In this document: in pieces, positions 52,501 through 63,800 of the stretch
How the letters are laid out: every line of letters begins with the position of its first letter
Position numbering within the stretch: the first letter of the stretch is position 1
Assembly: GCF_011075055.1 (NCBI RefSeq)
Contig: NC_058155.1
Span: 10,077,537 to 10,141,536, forward strand
Origin: Mangifera indica
Taxonomy: Eukaryota; Streptophyta; Magnoliopsida; Sapindales; Anacardiaceae
DNA: 64,000 nucleotides
Direction of reading: 5' to 3'
The notes under the pieces: generated by a model
Databases searched by the model: none
What the model saw: only the letters and a program-made list of their open reading frames with translations
What the model was told of the DNA's origin: nothing
Translations under genes and position numbers: made by a program

Positions 52501-52818
52501 AACATTGAACTACTGATTCTTTAGATATGCCGGTTGGATGAAGAGGATGATAAGATTTTTCCTTTGTATGTGTAACAAGAATAACTTAAACTGTCGTATC
52601 TGTAACATCCCGCACCAACATTTTGGCTTCTTGTAAATTCTCAGTCGCAGAGCTGTAACTGATTTGATGTTCTGGTTAACCTCTTGTATTTACATTTTGG
52701 CAGATCAACACTTGCAGTTCTTGGTCTTGTAAATGAACCGCATTTGCAGCAGGCAAATGTGCCATCTTTGCAGTCCTCGGATACAGGTTCTTCTGTACAT
52801 GGAACAACTTTAACGTAA
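34511..52818 (+). CDS. Symplekin/Pta1-type scaffold of the pre-mRNA 3'-end cleavage and polyadenylation machinery
   Basis: Twenty-seven exons join in frame to 1339 residues: 34511-34713, 35175-35334, 35880-35972, 36544-36646, 36788-36959, 42344-42518, 43088-43216, 43337-43933, 44043-44663, 44886-44954, 45442-45555, 45645-45890, 46172-46219, 46354-46500, 47007-47171, 47274-47336, 47799-47909, 48001-48084, 48168-48215, 49157-49231, 49925-50020, 50966-51046, 51134-51205, 51935-51979, 52074-52157, 52245-52348, 52704-52818. The N-terminal third is HEAT-like helical repeats (symplekin/Pta1 N domain, about 1-345). Residues 346-750 are low-complexity, with DPRR repeated three times across the exon 8/9 junction (about 541-552). 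The symplekin C domain follows at about 1100-1280 (MLSSLSKNEVLPIFPRLV through PVLLQLPPPQLESAL). Symplekin scaffolds CPSF and CstF; the Arabidopsis homologue ESP4 affects 3' processing. Intron 5 is 5.4 kb, and intron 21 (50021-50965) begins with GC. The 3' leader probably runs to about 53480. Confidence 0.95.
39729..39759. repeat. (ATT)n microsatellite in symplekin intron 5
   Basis: About ten uninterrupted ATT units. Simple sequence repeat, likely variable in length between individuals. Confidence 0.9.
41928..42260 (+). repeat. Diverged tandem duplication at the 3' end of symplekin intron 5
   Basis: Copy one is 41928-42070 and copy two is 42099-42260, period about 171 bases. Both carry CATTTGCAAG, GCTTGGTGACTTAATATTTG, GAATACATGTGGACTT, TTTCAAGCTTGAATATC, CTTAATCTTGTGCTGTCATT and GACTTTGGTTGTTTTA. 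Copy two has about 19 extra bases after GTGGACTT. A handful of substitutions separate them. The second copy ends about 80 bases before the exon 6 acceptor, so the branch-point region may have been duplicated nearby. Confidence 0.85.
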
Positions 52819-53479
52819 CAAATTCAACCTTTCCTTGAAGTGACCTCTGTGCCTCAAGGTAATTACGGACGATCATTCCTTCTGCTCGAGTTAGCATCTC
52901 ATATAGCCACTGAAGCCGATCACTTCAATGTTTGTTTTACGGCATCTGTGAAAACCCATGTCGGCATGAGGAAAATGCTCATCTGAATGTAACATAGCTG
53001 TAAATTTATTTGTTCGTTTCTGTCAAAATTTTTATTCTTTGAATTTTGAGATTCACTTTGCATACCTGGGGGGGCATATTCAACTAAATTTGTTGAGATG
53101 GTGGCCTGCTGAAAATTCATGGCAGAAGCAACCAAAGGGCCCCTATATTTTGATTAAGGGGCTTATCTTATTTGAAGGGGATAGATTTGTTGTCTTTGGT
53201 AAGGTGATAAAGGAAAGCACAGATTTGTAATGACCCCTCCAGCTGCAGGGGTGATAGTATGGTTAAAAGGATGATCTTTCAGGTACTCATACTCGGTGTG
53301 AGCTTTGAGTTTCATAATCCTGCCTTTCTGCTAACTTGTTCCTCGATTATGGGGAAATATTTTTTTTTTTTCTCTTGCTTATATTTTAGATCAAATTGCG
53401 ATGACAAGAATATAAAAAATGGTATGCATGTAGAATCCAAGTAATGAAATACCAAAAATAATGGAGCATATACCACTTA

Positions 53480-54836
53480 ATTAATAAAACATAGCTGAAA
53501 TGGTTCACTACTTTTATTTTATTTATAGCTGGGATGGTGAATGATGTATAAAGATGGTTCAACGGTATGTGTATGTGTATATATATGTTTGGGTAACCAG
53601 GAAATCTTGTTCAGAATATTTAGATGAATAAATTTCGGATATAATGATTAGATTTGTAATCACTATATATTAGATTTTAATGTTATAAATTCTTTTGTGA
53701 TGTGTATAAATAATGTACATAAAGTTATATGTAAATAATAATTTATTTTATCTTTAATTTAAAATTATTAAATTATATGATATATATATATATTATTTAT
53801 GCAACTAGTTTTATTATATGTATGGAAACTAATAATATAAATGAGAAATGTTATGTGTAAAAATAAATTATATAAATTTTGAGATAATAATTTAGGATTG
53901 GTTTATTAAATTGTTCCTCAACATACGTACGTATGAATGTTTCAAATCAGTGAATCCATCTCAGGGTGGTGCAAATGGAATTGTCATTTTCCGCTTACAC
54001 GTTTTGCGTCCGCGTATTAATTTGTAATGTTGGGGTGGTTAAGGATGTGACAGCAGCTACGACCAGGTACAATTAATATAATCTATAAATGAGTCCACGC
54101 CAACCACCACCATTCATTTGCAATATCATTAATGGCATCATACCAAACAAGTTGCGAAAGCATCCCAAATAATATATATACAATAATAACAAAGAGAATA
54201 TCAAATGCACAAGAGAATGACAGAGCCAGACTGTCTGAGAATTTTAATTGCATGGCATGTTGGTAGTATCCAGCTTGGATTCACAACATAGCCCAGAGAG
54301 AGAACATGTTCCTTTTTCCTGAGATGAGGTGTTTAGTGCTCTGAGATAGCAATTAAAACGCCCCCCCAATATAAAACAACACCACTTCTCTACAACAAAT
54401 ACAGAATCTCACTTGTGAAAGGATATCACGCCAGCAAAACTGCATATGTAAAATCATATATTTCTGTTTCTTTGCCACTGCTAGTCAGCCGAGTGGCAGT
54501 GCCCTGTTGGTGGCACACGAAGCAACAATTGCTCAGGGAGACTGACTGGCCAGGGAAACAAAATAGTGACTGTCACAGAAAAAGCCCGAGTTAGAAACAA
54601 TTAATTAGAAATTTCTTTAGGAAAAAGTCTTCTTTGCCTATTTGAGATATGAACCTTTTCTTGCTCATCAGAAAATAAAAGTGTTCTTTTCTTTTCGGAA
54701 ATAATTTTCCGGAAGTTAATTTTCCAACTGACAATGTTGAGACATGCAAATGTTAAAATTTTGATTGCTGCAAAAGGACAACACAGAAAATCATACCCAT
54801 TTGAGGCTGCAAGTGGATTGCAGGATTGCAGTCACA
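53480..54836. other. Convergent intergenic region between the symplekin gene and IRX9H
   Basis: The two genes end towards each other. An AT-rich family-C element occupies about 53690-53880. The part from about 54100 to 54836 is probably IRX9H 3' leader and spacer. No open frame with recognisable content is present. Confidence 0.6.
53690..53880. repeat. AT-rich MITE-like element, family C
   Basis: It shows GTGTATAAATAATGTACATAA, TTATTTTATCTTTAATTTAAA, ATTATTAAATTATATGATA and TATTATTTATGCAACTA, a set of blocks shared with the stretches at 24350-24560 (reverse orientation) and 62855-63510. Non-coding. Confidence 0.5.
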
Positions 54837-57015
54837 TCACTTAACGGGGAGAACAATATCAAGGTTTTTCTGAAGTAGCCAGCCTCTAGGATAAGCAAGA
54901 TTGCGAGTGTTCAAATGAAGATGCCAGTTCAGTATTTTTGAACAACCAGGTGGTGTACCTTCCATTTGGGTTCATCTTCCACCAGTTGCTCTATAAATGT
55001 GGTCTCCTGTATAAAGCATAATGTTGGTGCACAAAATTCAACTATTGCTTGTAATAATTTAAGCACACTTAGAATTTTACAGTATTAAAAAGAGAAAAAT
55101 AAATTAGAATGAAAAAAAATTATACTTGGAAACCCTCCTTCACTGTGTCTAACTGTCGAATTGGATTTCGAAAGGGGCGCTTCCATCTATTAGAATCCCA
55201 CAAGATAGTGCTGTTAAAAGCAAACCCTGACATATCAACATGAAACCGACGGAGTCTTTTACTCTTCTCATTTGTGTGCCACCCAATAACTTGGCTTCCA
55301 TTGCATACAGGACCTTCCAAAATTGCCTTGTTTTTGCTTTGTGCAAGCATGGCAACAGGCCACGTGCCAAATCGGCTGCACCAAATTCGAACATCACAAG
55401 GAATTAGCAGAATTACCATGTAATTTGCAGTTACAGATTTTCTGGTCATAATGGGTGACCTAAGATATATAAGAATCTAATTTGTAGAAATCAGGCAACA
55501 AATCCATTTCAATCCTCGAAGGGTTTTATTAAAAAGGAAAAAAAAAAGGAGAGACAGCAGGTTTACCAAATTTACATAGTAATGAACATGCAAATGCCTT
55601 ATAAGAAGGCTTGCCATGTGCCCAAGATACTCTACTCACTAGTTTATAATGATCAACAGATGCCATAATTCATTGCTTGAACAACCCAAATCAAGCAAAT
55701 CATGTTACAAAGTCATATGAACATTTAAAGTTCACATGACTACATGAAGACCAGCAAAGAATGACTTGAATGGAAAAAGCAAAACCAAAAGTCAGACCAG
55801 TATTTTGGTAATATCAAGATCAAAAAGCAATATCTCAACATGAATAAACTGATAAACAATAATACACAAACAAACAAACAAACAGAATGACTCTCACTAA
55901 AGAAGATATGCAAAATTAACCCACAAACAAGAGATACAAAGCAGAGGTAATTTATTGCAGAGGCAGTTTCAAATATCCAATACTACATATCAGACGTATA
56001 ATTTCATAAATATTTTAGTAAAGACACTCAGCAATTCAAGAAATTGTTCACTTTGCCGATCAGTATGTATACCATTTACATCCACCCGTTGAATTAAGCA
56101 ATGAAAACACAATGCTGTAATAGTTGAAATGTAAGCTAACATATATTACTATCAGCAAAGCACACATTTTAGTGGAAGTACACCGGAAGAAAGTGAACAA
56201 AAGATACCTGATTTCTCTCAGGCTCTCAAATAAGTCAGTGGTGTAGACATTATCATCGTCTGCAAAGTACACAATCCCATCAAGTCTATGCCTTTCGATA
56301 TGCTCTAAACCCACATTTCTCTGATGAACCCCTCTATCTTTCACGTTGGTCGAATTCTTTTGACACACCAAGTGCCTATACATAACCCCAGTTTTTCTCA
56401 GCATCTCCGCAGTCTCAAACGACGCCACATTTTCCTCGACCACTATCCACAGCACCGGCGGCTGTACAAGCTTCAAGACCTGCGCTAATCTATTTAAAAA
56501 ATACGCCTGCATTGCCCGGTTGTACGTTGGCGTTATCACAATTAATTGCTTTCTCGGCACGAAATCGTATCTGTCTCTGTAATTGTCAATTGTTTCGGAT
56601 TCATTTCTCTTCTCTTCTACGAAATTAACTGTATCCAGGACGACGTTGTCACGCCCGCTAATCCGCTCGGTGTTGTGAGTGTCAAATTGCACGTTGACAT
56701 GTGGCGGCTTGATCTCAAAAAAGACACCGTGGTCTTCGATCTCCGTCACGTGACCAAATGGCGTCAAACGCGTCATGCCTAACAGAATACCGAGCAGGAA
56801 GAATAGAAGACAGTGGTAGAGAGATTTTCGCCATGATTTACGGGATGAAAGGAATCGACGGAGATACAGTGTGAATGAGTAAATTGACGGTAACGGCGAT
56901 GATGAATATTTAGCATTATGAATGAGCCTGTGAGAAGATGGAAATGTAGCGTTGGAACCGTTTGGGTAGGAACGGCCATGAAAGGCGGAGAAAGAGTTCG
57001 GCGGATGGAGGCCAT
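54837..57015 (-). CDS. IRX9H: GT43 xylan glycosyltransferase, IRX9H type, with two apparent frameshifts
   Basis: IRX9-type GT43 proteins act in the Golgi in elongation of the beta-1,4-xylan backbone. Three exons on the minus strand: 57015-56208, 55375-55126 and 55006-54837, with good splice sites. The start [10 protein letters not shown] is the family signature, but the frame is lost about 11 codons in (near 56980-56985). The next frame resumes with FHGRSYPNG and runs through the membrane anchor [14 protein letters not shown] to TPFGHV. Exon 1 then reads intact through [18 protein letters not shown] and the DDDN metal-site motif. Exon 2 is intact ([40 protein letters not shown]). In exon 3 the frame slips again at 54965-54967, so reading as written stops at TGA a few codons later; the next frame carries the conserved [11 protein letters not shown] and GWLLQKNL to a stop at 54837-54839. 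Allowing for both slips the length would be 409 residues, near the family norm. Either sequencing errors or a young pseudogene. Confidence 0.85.
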
Positions 57016-57130
57016 CTGACTTACGAAGTCAAATGGAGTGAAATGAGTTGGAATATAAATGAACAAATATAATCTCCATGAATTGGATTTGTAGGCTCTG
57101 AAATTGTTATATTAGGAGACAGAGAGTGAG

Positions 57131-57545
57131 ATCTGAGAGCAGTTTGGAGAAAGACAGAGGAGAGAGGAGAGGAGTAATGAGTTGTAGAAGAAAGAAAAGT
57201 GCAGGTTTTGCTTCAATTCAAGCAGTGATGGAGTAAATTAATAACCATATAAGGGCAGTCATGGCGTAAATTAATTTCCTTATAAAACCCTACCCAATGA
57301 CAATTCCACTGAAACTTGATTAGAAGTTGAAGATGATGACGATGAGATATATATTAATTGGATAAAGCCCAGAATTGGCATCGGGCTTGGTCCATTTAAC
57401 TCCTTACAAAGAAAGAAACCCAGTGCAAACTAAATTGAGAAAGATGATAAGCTCTGCAATTCAGGTATGCCTTCCAATGGAAAATTAGAACTAACAAACA
57501 AGAGTAAAAATTTTGCGGAAATTCACAATTCTACTCTAATATATG
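57131..57545. repeat. Tandem duplication upstream of IRX9H, copy 1 (proximal)
   Basis: It begins ATCTGAGAGCAGTTTGGAGA about 116 bases upstream of the IRX9H start codon and repeats, with point differences, at 57562. It contains a TATA-like TTTTATAAGG on the minus strand (near 57278-57288), the purine-rich block that reads as a CT-rich leader on the minus strand, and GGCATCGGGCTTGGTCCATT. It therefore probably holds the active core promoter of IRX9H. Confidence 0.8.
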
Positions 57546-57561
57546 TAATGGGTGTAGCGTC

Positions 57562-58020
57562 ATCTGAGAGCAGTTTGGAGAAAGACAAAGAGGGAGAGAG
57601 GAAAGGAGCAATGAGTTTTGGAGGAAAGGAAACTGCAGGCTTGTGCTTTAATTCAAGCAGTCATGAAGTAAATTAATAACCATACTAGGGCAGTCACGTA
57701 GTAAATTAATTTCCCTATAAAACCCTACCCGATAATAATCCTTCAGCACAAACAAGATGACGACGGCTAATTAAATGAGCGATGACAACTCCACTGGCTT
57801 GATCAAAGTTGAAGATGATGAGAAAAATATTGATTGGGCAAAGCCCATAATTGGCGTCGGGCTTGGTCCATTTAACTCCTTATAAAGAAAGAAACCCAGT
57901 GCAAGCTAAATGAAGAAAGATGATAAGCTCAGCAACTCAGGTATGGCTTCCAATGGAAGATTAGAACAAACAAACAAGAGTAAAACTTTTGTGCAAATTC
58001 ACAACTCTACCATACAATAT
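57562..58020. repeat. Tandem duplication upstream of IRX9H, copy 2 (distal)
   Basis: It matches copy 1 from ATCTGAGAGCAGTTTGGAGA to AAACAAGAGTAAAA and ACAA(C/T)TCTAC, at a period of 431 bases. It carries an extra stretch of about 50 bases (near 57735-57782). The TATA-like element is kept (near 57715-57728). An open frame spanning 57467-57676 crosses the copy boundary and is not credible as a gene. Confidence 0.85.
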
Positions 58021-60326
58021 GAACTATCCCATTTGTGTTAGATTTATTAGCAATTAAACTCAGATTATTGAGTGCTAATCTATGGTCCTGGTGAGAAATT
58101 TCTGATCATGCACGGCTGTAATCCTAGTAACTTTTGCTTCTTCTGCAAACAAAACAAAGACAAAACGTCAATCAGTGTTTTTGCCTAGTTGGTGGAAAGT
58201 GATAGATATTTAAGACACCTAATTCATTTACGGATGTAATGGATACAAGAATGTATCATTGTTCTGTCTTTTGTTCAACAGGAGGGTGAAACAGTGAGTA
58301 ACCAAGTTAAAAAAAGAGTGTTTTTTAGTTTTACTCATTAGTGAGTGGCGACCATGGTCTATTCTCTCTGTCTTTTCTGCCCAAGTCACGCGAACTTGTA
58401 ATTATATATATAGAGATATTTCATGAGAAATATAATGTAATTGTTAGTGGGATGTGCCAAACAAAACATACCTGTGGTATTTTATAACAGTAATGTATAA
58501 AAGTTTTTATAGTGGTTTAATTGTTTAAGCAAAACATACGTGTTGGTGTTTTATTATTACTTTTTTTGTATTGTGTTTTTAGAGAACAATTACAAAATGT
58601 TCTTGTTTTCGTTGGTTAAGTGAATTTGAAATGTATTCCATATGGGTTCTAGAGATAATTCAAAGAATGCTTATTGGAAGGAAATGATTTCTTGCCCTTG
58701 TTTACCTCTTGGGTTTTATAGCTAGGGGCATGTGATGCTTGGAGGTTTAGCTAAGTCTACATGTTCATCCGATTAAAGTGATACATGTATAATCATGATT
58801 AGTACATGTTGAAGATGATTGGGTGTAGCGTCATTGTTTTATATTTAATATGATGTATATCATTTAATCGACGCATTCACTTTACATCTGCATCGGTAGA
58901 ACAATATAACCACTTGACATTAAATACGACATCATAATAATTATGCCCAAGTGTATATTACAACAACTTGAATACCATATCCGATGTAAGATGTGGGATC
59001 ATGATCGAATGACTCAAATCTTTTATTACTTAAAGGAGATTTGTCTTGTGAGTCAATATACACCTAAGTGACATGAGATTTCTATACGATTTTGACATAA
59101 ATTATCTGCACGCTTGATGTGTCAAGTTGCTAGAATGCTAGGGGTACCATTAGATATCCATCATATAACAAATAGGTGCTGCTTGAGGTATAATTTTTGA
59201 TAACATTAATTATAATTTTGATTTAACAAAATTTAGTAATTGACTAGTTCAATAATAATTTATAAATAAGTTTAAATAATCAATAAAAATACTTTTAGCT
59301 ATAATCTGAATAGATAATATTAGTGTTAACATTAAGATTTATTGGATTGAGTCCAATAACCTGTCATATATTGATTAGGTCTGTGTTTAAAAAATAAAAC
59401 AACTTTACTTAAAAGTTGTCATAAAGTTTTTATTCTATAAGCTTTTAGGGGAGTAAGAGGTATCATTTCAATATAAGAAATTTTCAAGAAATTAGCAAAT
59501 TCATAATGATGGTGTGTTAGGTATTCTTATAACCCTAAACTAGTTTTATTCAATGTTTTATAGTATATGCAATAATCTCATCGAATGAATTGATTTTGCT
59601 TAGTTCATGTAAATCAAATCTTACATGTGGTATCTCAAGACATTAGGTTATAAAATATGAAATTTAGAGACTACAATTAGGGATTGAAAATTTCAAATTA
59701 GAGTTCTTTTGAAATTAGGGTTTGATTCATTTTAATTTAGGATTATTAATTGAACTATTAAAATCTGAAATCAGAATCTGATAATCCCTAATGGAGGGTT
59801 TTCAAGAACGAATTTCATCGGAGTTACTTTTGTAGCCGGGGCAGTGCCCAAATTGCTAGATGATGTACCATGTCATGTGAAGAAAATCTCCCCAGGATTA
59901 AGGTCATGCACTGTGGGGGCCCGAGTCTGTGCTTTTTGGCCATGCTGACCCATTTTGTTAATTATGCATTTAGCTTTTTGGATGGGCGTGTGGTTTGTCT
60001 TATATATGGCCTTAGGCTGATTTCTCACAATTCCTGAAGCTAGGTACCCCTATGTTATAAAAACATTAGAAGAATCTCTTAGACCTACTTTGTATATTCG
60101 CATTATACCCATTCCTACTCTTGGTAGCATCCAAACCCTGGTGGTTATGATAGCACATGTACACCAAGATATAATTAGAGTTAAAAGTTTAATCTGTTTG
60201 TTAGATGAATCTCTTAATACCTCATGTGTTTTAGGACCACTAATGCAATGTCTCTCCGTTGGTTGTCTCATGTGAGGGCCAAATATGAGTCTTCATTTGC
60301 ATATTCATATATTGCCCGGCTTATAG

Positions 60327-60327
<1 letters not shown>

Positions 60328-60357
<30 letters not shown>

Positions 60358-60360
60358 TGT
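60328..60360. repeat. (TATG)8 microsatellite
   Basis: Eight uninterrupted TATG units in intergenic DNA. Simple sequence repeat. Confidence 0.95.
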
Positions 60361-62854
60361 CTAAGGATATGTTTATGTGTTAAAAAGATTGGGGATGAAT
60401 TTTCTTGACCTATAAGATACAAACTTGGACTGCTTCATCGACCAATATTGAATGGTCTTAATCTTAATATATACTTCCGTATTAATTTCTAGTTCCTATG
60501 AATAATTCTGTTGCTTAAACGAAACAAAAGGGTTTGATAATATTCACAAGAGAAATTAATGTTTGTGTGTTAAATTCAGGTTGGAGTTTTATGAATTGGG
60601 TTTATCAGACTGGGCATGCTTATTGCTTCCGTATTAAACATATATAGCTGCCAAGATCAAAGGGAAGGCGAAGACCAAAATCTTGTCATTTTGGGAAATC
60701 TGAGTGGCGTATTCTCAAATAATTATCTCAAGTTGACCAAATGATTCCCATATAATGAAAGAATGTACATATGAATATGAGGTTGATGTAGAGTATAAGT
60801 TTCTTATAATAACAAAGAAAACAAAGCTTATTGGACTCTTTTTCCATTTTGCTTCTCATCATTGATCTCAGTAGTTGGTTGTTCAAATTAAGAATGTAAA
60901 GATGAAGTTGAATAATAAGATGGTCAGACACTAAATAAAATAACAAACGAAATGTCAAACCACTAAGTTATGGGGTGGCATCTTTTTGTTTGCTTTTCTC
61001 TCACTTCAAAGGAATTAAGCACTTGGCAATCAAACATGATTAAACTTGGTTTCTTTCTGCTTTCATCGGAGCCTTATCACCCACGTGTTTTTCAATCAAG
61101 AAATTGCCTGTATTAATTAGTTTATCTATCTTTTCCTATAAACAAAACATGTTTATCTCTGATCCATCAGCTTTTCTCCCTTATAATGGTAGTAGGTTAA
61201 AGAAGTGGCTTATCTTCTATCATGGAGGGTGCTTGTGACACTGATAGCTAGCTTTATAAATTGACTTGTTTTTTGTTGTTTATTGTAAAACCAAATGAAT
61301 AAAAAAAAGAAAAAACTGGCTTTGTATAGAGCTATTTCAAACACAAAGTGGTCAAAATACAAATTCTTTCAGTTGATTGGATAGAGTACGAAATGGAGGT
61401 CGGCTTAAACTCATTAGAGAGGAATTTCAAATACAAGAAGAATAGTTTGAAAACTCATAGCTTCCACCTAACAAATGATAATATTTGTTCCCTTATAAGT
61501 GGTACCCATTACCCCACAAAGTGACACTCAGGAAATTAGTCCCTATAAAACAGTAGAAGTAAAATAAATGAAAATGGTCCTGCAATAGCATGATTAGCTA
61601 GCATTTGTTCATTTCATGCAACGGCTACTCTACATCTTGGGAATGGGGACCCTTGTTGAAAGTGCATGCATTACGGCAAAGACTCTAGCCCTTGTGTGAC
61701 TATAACCTTGTCATACCATTGCCATCTTTGAATTCTACGCAGAGTCATCCATTCTTCAATCTCTGTTTCCTTTCTTCTCCCTCTTCTTCTATTTTACTTG
61801 AAGACATGTATCTTTCTTCAACCATCAACAATATAATGCATCGCAATCACAACCCACTTTAATTAATAATCACACTATTATATATATATATATATAGGAA
61901 AAGGATCATCATGCATTAAACCATGGAATGGAAGACAATTCAAGTGAGGTGGCAATGACTTGGAGCATATACTTTTATGCGGTGATATATATAATTTTAA
62001 AAAAAAATAAATGGAATCAAATATTTGGGGAATGACACGAAACTTAGAATAGAGGAGGAAGGAGAAGAAGAATCGATAAAGTACATGTTTCAGCTTTTGG
62101 TTAATAGGGTTTCATTATAAATGCATGTACGTGATGACTTTCTTCCATAAATGGATTAATATTGGATTTTGGGAAGAAGACGAGAGAGTTATTCTTCTTC
62201 AATGTTCAACACTAGCATGTTAAGGGCAAAACAAGGACGGGTCACAATCACATATTTATTTTTTTATCAAAAAGATTTTACCTTAATTTACTCGTTCATT
62301 CGAAGCAAACCAATAATTTAATTTAAAAATATTATAACATAAAGTTTAAACTTTCCGCTTTCATATTTGAAATTTTCTTTATTACTCTTACTTCCTCTTA
62401 AAATCAACTCCAGGCCAGATATCTTAGACTTAACCCTTGCGTGTGAAAGAAGATAAGGGCTGCTCCTTTCTCTGACTGTGTGCCCTCAATGCAGGTTCTT
62501 GATGTGACATTTTTAGGGAAAAAGCACAGATGCTGTTGCCAGTTTTAGGTTTGTATTTGGACAAGACCTTTTTTTTTTTTAAATTTTTAATTACTCATAA
62601 TTCAACTATTTGCTTTCTTTTTGGGGATTTTTTTATGGTTAGGGCGGTCGCTGTTTGATTATTGGTTTTGTTTTCTTTTCAATTTTTTTACGAAAATGTT
62701 TTCCATGTGGCGCACGAAACGATGCTATTGGTGGGCGACTAAGGAAAGTGGGCTTTGATGTGCGAGACACTTTTCGCTTTGTTAATGTCACACGTGGCTT
62801 ATAATTATTCGATTCAAAGTTAACAATGATGTATTTGAAAATGACGGCTTTAAA

Positions 62855-63005
62855 TATATAAATGATAAATTATTATATAATTAATTATTATTTTATTTTA
62901 AATTTTAAATTATTTAATTATATAATAATAATAATATATTATTTATATATTTAAATTATATAAAATATATATATATATATATATATTTATTTATAGTTTT
63001 TTTTA
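62855..63005. repeat. AT-rich MITE-like element with foldback symmetry, family C
   Basis: AAATTATTATATAATTAA on the left is close to the reverse complement of TTTAATTATATAATAAT on the right, separated by a TTTATTTTAAATTTTAAAT spacer. It is followed by an AT dinucleotide run (about 62966-62986). The arms resemble those of the perfect hairpin at 12197-12261. Confidence 0.55.
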
Positions 63006-63339
63006 AATTCATAATAAAAAGTATTCTAAACTCAAAAGATTCCTCACCCCAAAATATTATTATTTTCTTTGTATTAATTTGTATAATATTTAAAAAAAAA
63101 AACATAGCGTTCGAATATGTGTTTTATAATTAATTATGCACTTCCATTTATGTACATGTTCGACAACCCTCATTCTAATTAATTGAGAATCCAATTTCGG
63201 GAGAATTTTATTTATATATATATATATATATATTATATTGAAACGTACTAATAATAATAAACAAATGACACCAATGTACAATTTGATCGAAATAAAAGTG
63301 ATGGTACTTGTATTTTTAACTTTTTTTTTCATTACAATA

Positions 63340-63510
63340 AAATTTTTTATTAATATTATATATACAATTTTATATATAAATAATAATATATTATTATATA
63401 ATTGAATAATTAAAAAATTAAAAATAAAATAATACGTAATTATTTAGTGACATATCGTTGTTTACATATAAAGTTACATATAAAAATTATACATATAATT
63501 TTATTGTAAT
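63340..63510. repeat. AT-rich MITE-like element, family C
   Basis: It contains ATATAAATAATAATATATT, ATTATATAATTGAATAATT, AAATTAAAAATAAAATAATA and ACATATAAAGTTACATATAA. These blocks recur in the other family-C stretches. Non-coding. Confidence 0.5.
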
Positions 63511-63689
63511 TTAATTAATGTATGTGAGTTGTAAGCAGCCAAACTAGGATATATGCCTCCCCATTTAGAATTGAGTATTGAGAACATAAAATATTTCTCC
63601 ATAAAATGTGTCTCATAGCTAGGGTTTCTGGTATAGCATCGAACGTTTCAAGAACAAGTAGTAAATGATGATGTAACAGAATTATGTGT

Positions 63690-63800
63690 ATCTAATTTTG
63701 AATATTTAAATAATATATTCTTATATAATTGAATATATTCAATCATATGATAATATATTATTTAAATATATAATTGAGTGTACGTAATATTACTTACGAG
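63690..63800. repeat. AT-rich MITE-like element, family C (short)
   Basis: AATATTTAAATAATATATTC and ATAATATATTATTTAAATAT form an imperfect inverted repeat around ATATAATTGAATATATTCAATC, itself a palindrome-like centre. It fits the foldback pattern of the family. Confidence 0.5.

Noticed and set aside
57467..57676. 69-codon open frame upstream of IRX9H
   Set aside because: It spans the boundary between the two tandem copies, so it arises from the duplication, and copy 1 has no equivalent frame.
60050..60275. Overlapping plus- and minus-strand open frames in the right-hand interval
   Set aside because: No domain, no codon pattern favouring either strand, no neighbouring exons.
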